DNA of 13,573 nucleotides from an uncultured Bacilli bacterium (GTDB taxonomy: Bacteria; Bacillota_I; Bacilli_A; RF39; UBA660). This document shows positions 6,979 through 13,573 of the stretch, piece after piece. The stretch spans positions 1-13,573 of the forward strand of contig CANPYA010000023.1 in NCBI GenBank assembly GCA_947587565.1. Direction: 5' to 3'. Both the position numbers and the translations under genes were made by a program. Numbering within the stretch: the stretch's first letter is position 1; each line of letters starts with the position of its first letter. Under the pieces are notes generated by a model. The model saw nothing but the letters and a program-made list of their open reading frames with translations. It made no database searches and was not told the DNA's origin.

Positions 6979-7563
6979 TTACTCAACATTCATTTTCTTA
7001 GTAACAATTTTACTTAAAAGATACGCTATCATTAGCATACTCAAAATACTAATAATTATACGGGGATTTTTTAAACTTTCTAAAAGAGAGGTGCCAATAA
7101 AACCCCAGAAGAAAACTAAAAATATTTTGCCAATTAAAATCGCAATCATAAATTTTTTAAATTTCATATTCGATAAAGCAGAAGCAATATTAACTAGAAA
7201 TGCCGGTGTAAAAGGAAGAGCAATTAATAAAACTAAAGTACTTAAATCAACTTTATCTATTTTTAACATAAATTTATCAAAACTAGGAATTTTACGCACT
7301 TTTTTAGTAAAGAAATTTTTAAGTAATTTCCGACATAAAAAGAATGATAAAAAACAACCTAGACAAGTTAAAATATAAGAAACAATGAAACCTATAACAT
7401 AACCATAAGCAATAAAGACTATGGTAATAAAAACAAATAATGGTAGAACGGGAATAATTGACTCTAACATAATAAGTAAACATGCTAAAAGAGGTCCATA
7501 AACAGATGAACTATTAACAATATAAATTATAAAGTTATAAACATTTTCTAAAAATTCGCCCAT
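6979..7563 (-). CDS. VTT/DedA-type (TVP38/TMEM64-like) membrane protein
   Basis: 194 residues, almost all hydrophobic, about five to six membrane segments. The VTT/SNARE-associated signature is visible: E34-S-I-I-P38-V-L-P41 in the first reentrant region, a Gly/Cys-rich helix followed by FFLCRKLL (R78), then F118-T-P120 and, after an amphipathic stretch with SNMKFKKF, the conserved IGK (G145). Members act in the cytoplasmic membrane; DedA relatives are linked to undecaprenyl-phosphate or phospholipid flipping and TVP38 relatives are less defined, so the substrate is not known here. The length is close to the usual 190-220. No strong SD precedes the ATG, and the start codon sits in an 11-bp inverted repeat (7558-7599). 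A rhodanese gene lies 41 nt upstream in the same direction. Confidence 0.85.
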   Translation of the reverse strand: MGEFLENVYNFIIYIVNSSSVYGPLLACLLIMLESIIPVLPLFVFITIVFIAYGYVIGFIVSYILTCLGCFLSFFLCRKLLKNFFTKKVRKIPSFDKFMLKIDKVDLSTLVLLIALPFTPAFLVNIASALSNMKFKKFMIAILIGKIFLVFFWGFIGTSLLESLKNPRIIISILSMLMIAYLLSKIVTKKMNVE

Positions 7564-7599
7564 ACTTAATCACATATTCATTATAATATAAGTATGGGC
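7558..7599 (-). promoter_or_regulatory. Inverted repeat spanning the start codon and a TATAAT box of the VTT gene
   Basis: GCCCATACTTA (7558-7568) and its exact reverse complement (7589-7599) flank a 20-nt centre that holds TATAAT on the minus strand (7580-7585). The inner arm contains the ATG of the VTT gene. A long transcript from the rhodanese gene could fold and hide the start; a transcript beginning just after TATAAT would carry only one arm. A DNA operator is the other reading. No good -35 box is visible at 17 bp. Confidence 0.55.
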
Positions 7600-7604
7600 A
7601 AAAA

Positions 7605-7862
7605 TCACGAATTAATTACATAGGTTACATTATATCCGTAAAATGCTAATATTCGGGCAGCTTTTTTACTTCTTGTTCCTTTATCACATATTAAGTAATA
7701 TGTTTTATTTTTATCTAAATATTTTTTATGATTCATTAAAAGTTTATCATAATAAATATTTATACTATAAGGATTATGATGTTCTTGATAACTTATGGGA
7801 TCTTTAACATCAATTAAGATACCCATTCCCGGATTATAATCACTTTCCTTAATTGGATTCAT
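7605..7862 (-). CDS. Small single-domain rhodanese-like protein
   Basis: 85 residues, no signal peptide, cytoplasmic. Rhodanese landmarks are visible in order: the LIDVKDPISYQEHH block (Asp18, equivalent to the LIDVR-x-x-x-E-[YF]-x-x-GH motif), SINIYYDKL, then YLICDKGTRSKKAARIL with active-site loop C59-D-K-G-T-R-S, which matches the CxxGxRS pattern, and YGYNVTYV. The family transfers or carries persulfide sulfur on this Cys; the acceptor is unknown. It is shorter than the usual 100 residues, stopping before the GG-x-x-x-W end and with HNP in place of the common H-I-P-G-A. The ATG has GGTGAT 5 nt upstream. The gene follows the VirD4 terminator, so it is a separate unit, with the VTT gene 41 nt downstream. 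Confidence 0.88.
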   Translation of the reverse strand: MNPIKESDYNPGMGILIDVKDPISYQEHHNPYSINIYYDKLLMNHKKYLDKNKTYYLICDKGTRSKKAARILAFYGYNVTYVINS

Positions 7863-7922
7863 AATATCACCATTATAATTTATGAAGAATTAATAATAAA
7901 GAAAATGCTTTTGACCTAATAT

Positions 7923-7945
7923 AAAAAGATGGTTATTCACCATCT
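7923..7945 (-). terminator. Intrinsic terminator at the end of the VirD4 unit
   Basis: The minus strand reads AGATGGT, GAATA, ACCATCT, TTTT: a perfect 7-bp stem with a T run. It overlaps the last codons of the VirD4 gene, with part of the TAA stop (7933-7935) in the loop. It ends the hydrolase-lipoprotein-VirD4 unit. Confidence 0.85.
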
Positions 7946-10161
7946 CCAAAAAAGTCATCAAAGAATTCATCATCAGTAATAACATTTTCATTCATAATTA
8001 CACTATCGGTATCAACATTAATTTTTGGTTTATCTTTATTTTCTTCTTTTGTTTCTTCTTCAGCTGGCTTTTCATCTTTAATCTCTTCTTCCAAATCTTC
8101 TAAAGATGGTAACTTAGTTGCTTCATTACTTGAACTATTTTCTTGACTTTTATTAAGAGCTTCTTTCTCTCTTTGTTCTTCTTCATCAAGTTCTTTTAAT
8201 TTAGCATCAATGTCTTTCATCATGGCATCAATATCCATTCCTTGTAAAGGACCTGCAAAAGGATTTGCTTCTCTTGGACTAGGAGTTGCCATTGGATTAC
8301 TTTCTCTCATGAATGGATTATCTGCAAAAGGATTACCCATTCCAGCACTTGGCCGAGCACCACCAAAAGGATTAGGTCTATCAAATGGGTTCATTCCTGG
8401 ACCACCAAAACCTGGCATACCATTTGGTACTGGATTATTCATCATCATTTTTTTTCTTTCTTCCGTAACAAATTGTTTTAAATCAAATAATTCAATTGGC
8501 TTAGTTTTTCTAGTTGGATAAGTTCCTTCAGGATAATCTTCCCCCCAGTCAATTTTAAAATTAGGCATATACTTAGTTTTAAAAGGACTAGTCCGAAGAC
8601 GCATAATTATCGCATCCCCAAGTTTTAATTTTTGTAAGTCACTTACGGTAACTAACGGAGTTGAGGCGGTTTTATCTTTTTCTTTCGATTTAACTTCCCC
8701 ACACATTTTACTAATTTCTTCTAAGGCCTTTAATTCGGTACTAATTAGATAAACTAAATTACCACAGTTACCTCTTATTACTTGAGCAACATTTTCGCCA
8801 TATATGTCATTTAATTGAGCATAGTTTTGAATAATAAAGGTAAATCTTATATCTCTACTTCTGGCAGCCGAAACCATACTATCAACATCTTTAAGAGGTG
8901 GCATATTCGCAAATTCATCTAAGATAAAATTCGTTCTATATTGTAATTTTCCCCCATTCTTTTGGGCTACATCAATTAAAGTTTCATAACATTGTTTAAT
9001 AAATATCGTCATTAAAGTATGATAGGTTTTCTTTTCATCATGAATAATCATGAAAACAGCCGTCTTTTTCCGACCAATATCTCGCATATCAAAATCACTA
9101 TATGAAAGCATTTCGGAAAGTTTTTCTCTGGTTGAAAACATTCTAATCTTTTGACTAAATGTGGAAAGTAAACCACCTTTAGTATCACTTGGCGCATTAA
9201 TTACCGTATTGGCAAACATATAAGCATTAGAATCTTTACCTTTTAAATTAAAGTATTCTTTAATAAAATTACTTGTGGCATATCTTTCTTCCCCAACCGT
9301 ACTCATATAGTTAATACTATTTAAGTTAATTTGATTTTCTTTGGCATCTTGAAATAACCCAATCGCAAGTCCTGAAAAATAATCAGCGGAACCTTTTTCC
9401 CAGAAATCAGAATCACTTTTATTTGATGGATCATACAAAATATTTAAAGCTACGTCATCTAAAAGTTCGGTTGCTTTATCCGTATCTCCTTCTTTATAAT
9501 ATTGATAAGGTAAAGATAAAGGATTCCAAGCATTACCATGTTCTGGTTCCCGGAAATTTAAAACGACTATTTGATAACCTCGCTCTTTTAAGTTTTCGGC
9601 AGTCTTTTTATATATTTCCCCTTTAGGATCGGTAATAATCATACTTTCGCCTTTTTTAGCCAAAAGATTAACCATCGGGAAAACGATATTTTCTGTTTTA
9701 CCTGAACCCGTAGATCCAATAACTAAGTTATGATAATCCCCATTATCAACCCATATTCCTTTATTATTACTAATTAAAGGAAGTCCTGCAGCCTTAATTT
9801 CTTTATCTTTAGGATTAACTTTAACTACTTTTGAGCCTTCTTTAATTTCTTTCTCTTTAGCCCATCTTGCATAACCATCATCAGTCTTTTTTTCTTCTAC
9901 TTTAAGACCTATTCCCTTACCTTTATCTTTACTAAATATATAAGATGATACACTGGTAAAAATAAAAATTAATATTCCTACAAATAAAGCAATCGTAAAA
10001 CCTAAATAAGTAGTAAAACCACTTATGGGGATTAAACCATAAAAAGTACCTGTTTTTATTAAAGAAAATAAATTAGATACCGCTAAAGCACATAAATATA
10101 AAAGTAATATCCCATATAAAACAAATAAGAAAAAATCTTTTGGCTCTACTTTAAACTTCAT
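7933..10161 (-). CDS. virD4: VirD4/TraG-type coupling ATPase (CD1115-like)
   Basis: 742 residues from the ATG at 10161, which has GGAGG 5 nt upstream; the TTG at 10173 that extends the frame lies in that SD. Two N-terminal membrane segments (about 8-33 and 53-76) anchor a cytosolic ATPase. Walker A is GSTGSGKT (149-156), followed by IITDPKGEIYKK; the Walker B region is FILDEFANMPPL (412-423); FIIQNYAQL follows. This is the family pattern of type IV coupling proteins, closest to the VirD4-like CD1115 group of Bacillota conjugative elements. It docks substrate (relaxase-DNA or protein) at the secretion channel. The C-terminal tail (about 575-742) is unusual: five NPF motifs in a Met/Pro/Gly/Asn-rich linker, then a charged coiled-coil-like stretch and an acidic end (DDEFFDDFFGDGE). 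It is the third gene of a unit with a wall hydrolase. No relaxase or VirB4 is in the window. Confidence 0.95.
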   Translation of the reverse strand: MKFKVEPKDFFLFVLYGILLLYLCALAVSNLFSLIKTGTFYGLIPISGFTTYLGFTIALFVGILIFIFTSVSSYIFSKDKGKGIGLKVEEKKTDDGYARWAKEKEIKEGSKVVKVNPKDKEIKAAGLPLISNNKGIWVDNGDYHNLVIGSTGSGKTENIVFPMVNLLAKKGESMIITDPKGEIYKKTAENLKERGYQIVVLNFREPEHGNAWNPLSLPYQYYKEGDTDKATELLDDVALNILYDPSNKSDSDFWEKGSADYFSGLAIGLFQDAKENQINLNSINYMSTVGEERYATSNFIKEYFNLKGKDSNAYMFANTVINAPSDTKGGLLSTFSQKIRMFSTREKLSEMLSYSDFDMRDIGRKKTAVFMIIHDEKKTYHTLMTIFIKQCYETLIDVAQKNGGKLQYRTNFILDEFANMPPLKDVDSMVSAARSRDIRFTFIIQNYAQLNDIYGENVAQVIRGNCGNLVYLISTELKALEEISKMCGEVKSKEKDKTASTPLVTVSDLQKLKLGDAIIMRLRTSPFKTKYMPNFKIDWGEDYPEGTYPTRKTKPIELFDLKQFVTEERKKMMMNNPVPNGMPGFGGPGMNPFDRPNPFGGARPSAGMGNPFADNPFMRESNPMATPSPREANPFAGPLQGMDIDAMMKDIDAKLKELDEEEQREKEALNKSQENSSSNEATKLPSLEDLEEEIKDEKPAEEETKEENKDKPKINVDTDSVIMNENVITDDEFFDDFFGDGE

Positions 10162-10166
10162 AAGTT

Positions 10167-10171
10167 CCTCC
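10167..10171 (-). promoter_or_regulatory. Ribosome binding site that fixes the VirD4 start
   Basis: GGAGG on the minus strand with AACTT before the ATG at 10161. The in-frame TTG at 10173 overlaps this site and would add only four residues, so the ATG is the better start. TATAAT lies upstream at 10182-10187, but the -35 (TTTAAA) is weak. Confidence 0.8.
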
Positions 10172-10202
10172 AATTCATAATTATTATACTATAAATTATA
10201 TT

Positions 10203-10922
10203 CTATTTAAATCTTTTTTTCAAATTAATAATTAAAATTAAAACTAAAACAAATAGTAAGAAAATACCTAACGCTATAAATAAAGTTTTATCATTTTCAT
10301 TATTATCGATGATAATTTCATTATCTTCTTTTTCATCTTCAATAATAATTTCTTTATTTAAATCTTTTAATGAAAAATTAATGATTGCATCATTATAATC
10401 ACTTCTATTAATTCGCCAAATTAAAGTATTATTATTAACTTCATCAGCATTGTTTTCCATAATTTCAAAATCATTTGATACATTAATTTTAATTGTTAAA
10501 TTATTTAAGTTTCTATATCTATCAAATACTTTAATACCCTTTCCTGTATTATAGACAATTCTATCATAATTTAATTCTGTCGATAAGTTGTTTACTGAAC
10601 GATTAATTATACTTGCATTATAGAAATCATTACTTTTAAAGGCATAATTTATATTCATACTATAAAATTCATTATTTAAATTTTTAGAAATATTATAATA
10701 TTCAACACCTGAAATTTTAACGGGCTCTTCAGAATTATAAGGACTATCTATAAAAGCTGCTATTGGTTCAACAAAATAATTTATATAGTCATTGTCTGTA
10801 TTAGATTCTGAATAACAATTTATATTTTCTCTTATATTATCTTTAGTAATATTTAATTCATATTCAGCATTACAACCACTTAATAAAATAATAGTAATAA
10901 ATAAAAATATTATTTTTTTCAT
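10203..10922 (-). CDS. Lipoprotein with C-terminal membrane helix, unknown function
   Basis: 239 residues. MKKIIFLFITIILLSGC is a lipoprotein signal with the lipidated Cys at residue 17. The mature part is Asn- and Tyr-rich and predicted mainly beta (AEYELNITKDNIRENI, then repeated short strands). A second hydrophobic segment near 214-233 is followed by KKRFK, so the protein appears tethered at both ends: lipid outside and a helix crossing inward. An acidic stretch (EDEKEDNEIIIDNNEND) precedes that helix. I do not recognise a named family. The start overlaps the stop of the hydrolase gene by one base (TAATG), and VirD4 follows after 41 nt, so it is probably an accessory part of the same envelope-spanning apparatus. 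Confidence 0.87.
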   Translation of the reverse strand: MKKIIFLFITIILLSGCNAEYELNITKDNIRENINCYSESNTDNDYINYFVEPIAAFIDSPYNSEEPVKISGVEYYNISKNLNNEFYSMNINYAFKSNDFYNASIINRSVNNLSTELNYDRIVYNTGKGIKVFDRYRNLNNLTIKINVSNDFEIMENNADEVNNNTLIWRINRSDYNDAIINFSLKDLNKEIIIEDEKEDNEIIIDNNENDKTLFIALGIFLLFVLVLILIINLKKRFK

Positions 10923-13429
10923 TAAAACGCTAGTGTCCTTTCTTTAAATTCAGTTTCATAATTACTTATTCTATTTTCCTTGTTGTTTATAAAATTTGTT
11001 GTTTCAATAATATAGTAATATTCAGTATTAAAGCGAACTGGAGTTATTGCTACAGCTCCTTCACCAGAATTTCCATTTGCATGGGCAATATAATATTGCT
11101 TATTGTTATAATCAACTCCTACTACTAAAGTTATATGTCCTTCTTGACCTAATAAATCACCAGGTTGAGCAATATAATCACCAGAAGTTTGATGAACTTT
11201 AACGCCTTGTAATTTAGTGAAATCTTTCGCGGAATTTCTACCTATTTTTAAGCCAGCATTATGGAATACCCACATAACCCAACCAGAACAATCAGGTCCA
11301 AATCCCGGATATAATTGACCATTAGAAGCAAAGAAATCTATTGGTGTTCCCCAATCAGGATCTATACCATATAATGCTGAAGTATTTTTATTTAGACCTT
11401 TTATTCCACCATCGCTATGACCACCACCCCATGTATAAGGAATCATACCATTATAATGTTCAGCAATATATTTTATTGTCGTTACAGCGGCTCCTACTAA
11501 GGCTCCTCTTGTTCCTACACCAGCACTTATTACTGATTCATATATTTCATTATTTAATTCTTCATATTCTTTTTTAGTCATCTTATTTCTTAAAGAATCA
11601 TTTAAAACTGAAACTGGTATAGCTGAAGCAGAAGTTGAATTTATCTCTTGGGTAAAATTATCATAAGAACTCTTATAATTATAAACAATAACTTTAGAAA
11701 TATCTTCTATAGAATAATTTTCAGTATTACCCGTTGAAGGATCTTTAACAACAACATTTTGACCATCAAATTTATTATATACTACATAACCTGTTGATTT
11801 TAATTTAAGTAATATAAAAGTATTACTTTCTGCTAATTTTTCAATTGTACTTTGTTTTTTAGTTATTGTATAAGATGCACCTGCTAAACTTTTAGTAGTA
11901 CTATAGCTTACAGCCGGTGCAAGTTCAGTAATTGCTTTACAATTCCATTTTGGATCGCCATTTTTACTGATACAACTATTATCATTTAATTTTTTTAGTA
12001 AAACACCAGCATCAAAATCACTATTTTTTAATGGTGTCCCCGTACAAGAAATCCCTGTTGCTAAAGCCGCTACACCACTACCTGCTTCAGCCATAGTCAA
12101 TTCTGTATCGCCAAGAATTTCATTGGCCCATTCTGTATCATTTGTTTTATAAAGAGTACATGATGCAGAATATAATCGACAATCGTCAGGAGAAAGACCA
12201 AACATAGCTTGTCTAGTATTAACCATTCCTTGGGCACTACCCCTTGCTTTGGCTTTTTGATCTTCTTCATTAGTTAGAACACAATTTGTTGTATCATCTT
12301 TTGAACAATATTTAGAAGGTACATCTTCACAAATCTTTTCTACTTCTTTTGCTCTTTCTTCAGACATATATTGTCGAATATAAGGAAAATAATAACATCC
12401 ACCAAGTCCTGAACCACCAGGATTATACCAATACTTACCAATATAAGTATATTTAGCCATTAATGAAGTAACTGAATCAAATTGACTAACATAATCAATA
12501 AAATATTGAAGTCCTTCTTCAAAACTAGAAAAAGACATACAAGCATCATAACCACCGGTATTAGTACAACCTAATCCCCAATAATTATATTTTGAATCTC
12601 CTGGCGAAAACCCTTCATTATAGGCTCTAGCAATAACTAATTCAGGATTAACATTATTTTTTACAGACAATGTATAAACTAAATCTAAATTATCTAAGAA
12701 TGCACCAGCATTGGCACCACGAGAAATAATATACTCTCTAGCAGGATTTACAAATTCATCTTTAGATAATGATGTATACTTTAAAGAAAATAATTCACAA
12801 TTTTCATCATATAAATAACCAATATTACTACTATCATCATCTAAAACAAAACTAAATAAAATAATTAATAAAAATAATAAAAATGCACCACCTAAAGCAA
12901 GCCATACCCAAATAGGAATTTTGCTTATAATAAACTTTATGACTTTTGCGGTACCTTTTTTAGTTTCTTCTTTTACTTTATTCCCTGCACTTTTAAGAGC
13001 TTCTTGTCCTTTTTCTTTAACATCTTTTTTTAAAGTTTCTATTGGATGAGCAATTTCATGAGCTTTAGAAGTCATACCATTTACTTTATTACCAAAACTT
13101 TCTCTTTGAGCATTTAAAAGATTAGTTCTATCTTTAAGACGATCTAATTTATTTTTCGAAACAGTATTTGTACCATCACTTTTTACTGTTTCATTAGCAT
13201 TTTTTTTAGCATTACTTACTTTTTGATCTAATTCTTCTTGTCTATCTTTATAATATTTTGAATTATGGTATTTATCTTCATTAGAATTTTTTGGGGTTTC
13301 TTCATTATATTCATCTGGTTGTAAATATTCTATTTCTTCCGGAATTTCCTCTATAGATTCTAATTCTTCTTCAGTTAATGGTTCTTCTTCGAATTCTTCT
13401 AAATTTTTATCTTTATCATCATTATTCAT
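10922..13429 (-). CDS. Membrane-anchored wall hydrolase: glucosaminidase-like, degenerate C39-like and NlpC/P60 domains
   Basis: 835 residues from the ATG at 13429; AGGTGG 8 nt upstream supports it over the GTG at 13441, which overlaps the SD. A charged cytosolic N-terminus (about 1-165, first acidic then Lys-rich) is followed by one membrane helix (171-196, IPIWVWLALGGAFLLF). The outside part has a glucosaminidase/lysozyme-like domain (about 225-350: LVIARAYNEGFS with likely Glu272, NYWGLG, SFEEGLQYF), then a C39-like region (about 430-590) with SGVAAL where CGPTAL is expected, then NlpC/P60 (about 640-815) with GPDCSGW (Cys714), GHITLVVG (His765) and AHANG (His783). The two active domains together match CwlT of ICEBs1 and Tn916-type hydrolases, which open peptidoglycan for the conjugation channel. 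First gene of the unit with lipoprotein and VirD4. Confidence 0.92.
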   Translation of the reverse strand: MNNDDKDKNLEEFEEEPLTEEELESIEEIPEEIEYLQPDEYNEETPKNSNEDKYHNSKYYKDRQEELDQKVSNAKKNANETVKSDGTNTVSKNKLDRLKDRTNLLNAQRESFGNKVNGMTSKAHEIAHPIETLKKDVKEKGQEALKSAGNKVKEETKKGTAKVIKFIISKIPIWVWLALGGAFLLFLLIILFSFVLDDDSSNIGYLYDENCELFSLKYTSLSKDEFVNPAREYIISRGANAGAFLDNLDLVYTLSVKNNVNPELVIARAYNEGFSPGDSKYNYWGLGCTNTGGYDACMSFSSFEEGLQYFIDYVSQFDSVTSLMAKYTYIGKYWYNPGGSGLGGCYYFPYIRQYMSEERAKEVEKICEDVPSKYCSKDDTTNCVLTNEEDQKAKARGSAQGMVNTRQAMFGLSPDDCRLYSASCTLYKTNDTEWANEILGDTELTMAEAGSGVAALATGISCTGTPLKNSDFDAGVLLKKLNDNSCISKNGDPKWNCKAITELAPAVSYSTTKSLAGASYTITKKQSTIEKLAESNTFILLKLKSTGYVVYNKFDGQNVVVKDPSTGNTENYSIEDISKVIVYNYKSSYDNFTQEINSTSASAIPVSVLNDSLRNKMTKKEYEELNNEIYESVISAGVGTRGALVGAAVTTIKYIAEHYNGMIPYTWGGGHSDGGIKGLNKNTSALYGIDPDWGTPIDFFASNGQLYPGFGPDCSGWVMWVFHNAGLKIGRNSAKDFTKLQGVKVHQTSGDYIAQPGDLLGQEGHITLVVGVDYNNKQYYIAHANGNSGEGAVAITPVRFNTEYYYIIETTNFINNKENRISNYETEFKERTLAF

Positions 13430-13437
13430 AAGAATCA

Positions 13438-13458
13438 CCACCTAATAAAATTATTTTA
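13438..13458 (-). promoter_or_regulatory. Extended -10 and SD before the wall-hydrolase gene
   Basis: TGATAAAAT on the minus strand (TAAAAT at 13453-13458 with TG one base upstream) is an extended -10 type. The -35 position falls in the T-tract of the upstream terminator and is poor. The SD AGGTGG is at 13438-13443. A start here fits the terminator lying just upstream. Confidence 0.5.
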
Positions 13459-13470
13459 TCATAAATCATT

Positions 13471-13494
13471 AAAAAAAGCGATATTATTCGCTTT
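13471..13494 (-). terminator. Intrinsic terminator of the gene beyond the right edge
   Basis: The minus strand reads AAAGCGA, a 6-nt loop, TCGCTTT and four further T: a perfect 7-bp stem with a seven-T tail. It separates the hydrolase-VirD4 unit from whatever lies upstream, so that unit begins at the hydrolase. Confidence 0.85.
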
Positions 13495-13513
13495 AATTGT
13501 TAATCCTTTTTAG

Positions 13514-13548
13514 AAATGTCTCATAAAAATTTTTTTAAAATGTCCCAT
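13514..13548. repeat. Pair of 11-bp direct repeats near the right edge
   Basis: AAATGTCTCAT (13514-13524) and AAATGTCCCAT (13538-13548) differ by one base and start 24 bp apart, with an A/T-only stretch between. Spacing of about two helical turns suggests paired protein-binding sites on one DNA face. They could be an operator for a gene to the right or the terminal binding sites of a mobile element. No gene in 13495-13573 can be supported. Confidence 0.5.
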
Positions 13549-13573
13549 TATTAGTATGATAGAATATACCTTT

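Noticed and set aside
7863..7880. TATAAT just before the SD of the rhodanese gene as its promoter
   Set aside because: Transcription from it would start at or after the SD GGTGAT, and no convincing -35 box is found 16-18 bp upstream, so I did not list it.
13511..13573. C-terminus of an upstream minus-strand gene (open frame from the edge to a stop at 13511)
   Set aside because: Only about 20 codons are visible, they overlap the direct-repeat boxes and resemble no known protein end. The terminator at 13471-13494 shows that some gene ends upstream but does not identify this frame.

Overview
The window is a strongly AT-rich, gene-dense stretch in which every supportable gene lies on the minus strand, so transcription runs from right to left. 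TGG encodes Trp in membrane segments and TGA is used as a stop (for example at 5937 and 7605), so the code is standard rather than Mycoplasma-type. Lipoboxes, SD sites (GGAGG, AGGTGA), sigma70-like promoters with 17-bp spacers, short hairpin-plus-T terminators, a CD1115-like VirD4 and glycine-rich surface proteins together suggest an uncultured gut Bacillota/Bacilli relative (RF39-type or similar). That placement is an inference and cannot be settled from this window.

Right part (13494 to 7923): after the terminator of a gene outside the window comes a compact three-gene unit, bounded by terminators. It encodes a membrane-anchored two-enzyme cell-wall hydrolase (glucosaminidase/lysozyme-like domain, then a C39-like domain lacking its catalytic residues, then NlpC/P60), a lipoprotein with an extra C-terminal membrane helix, and a VirD4/TraG-type coupling ATPase with an NPF-rich, acidic tail. 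This is part of a type IV secretion or conjugation apparatus: the hydrolase opens the wall and the ATPase recruits substrate. No relaxase, VirB4 or VirB6 lies in the window.

Middle (7862 to 5241): a small single-domain rhodanese, then a VTT/DedA-type (TVP38/TMEM64-like) membrane protein whose start codon sits inside an 11-bp inverted repeat. Next is a tightly overlapping three-gene operon behind a near-consensus promoter: an unrecognised one-helix membrane protein, a DUF1292-like small protein and a small lipoprotein, closed by a strong terminator.

Left part (5217 to 1): two tandem paralogous surface proteins, the second running off the left edge. Each has an N-terminal membrane/signal segment, a TasA/camelysin-like N-terminal region, a DUF6273-like middle and a glycine-rich C-terminal domain. 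They form a mosaic: a 921-bp indel-free near-identical block that includes the promoter, a divergent middle, a second 199-bp near-identical block, and a divergent glycine-rich end. This looks like tandem duplication followed by localized diversification, recombination or gene conversion, and is the most noteworthy structure in the window.
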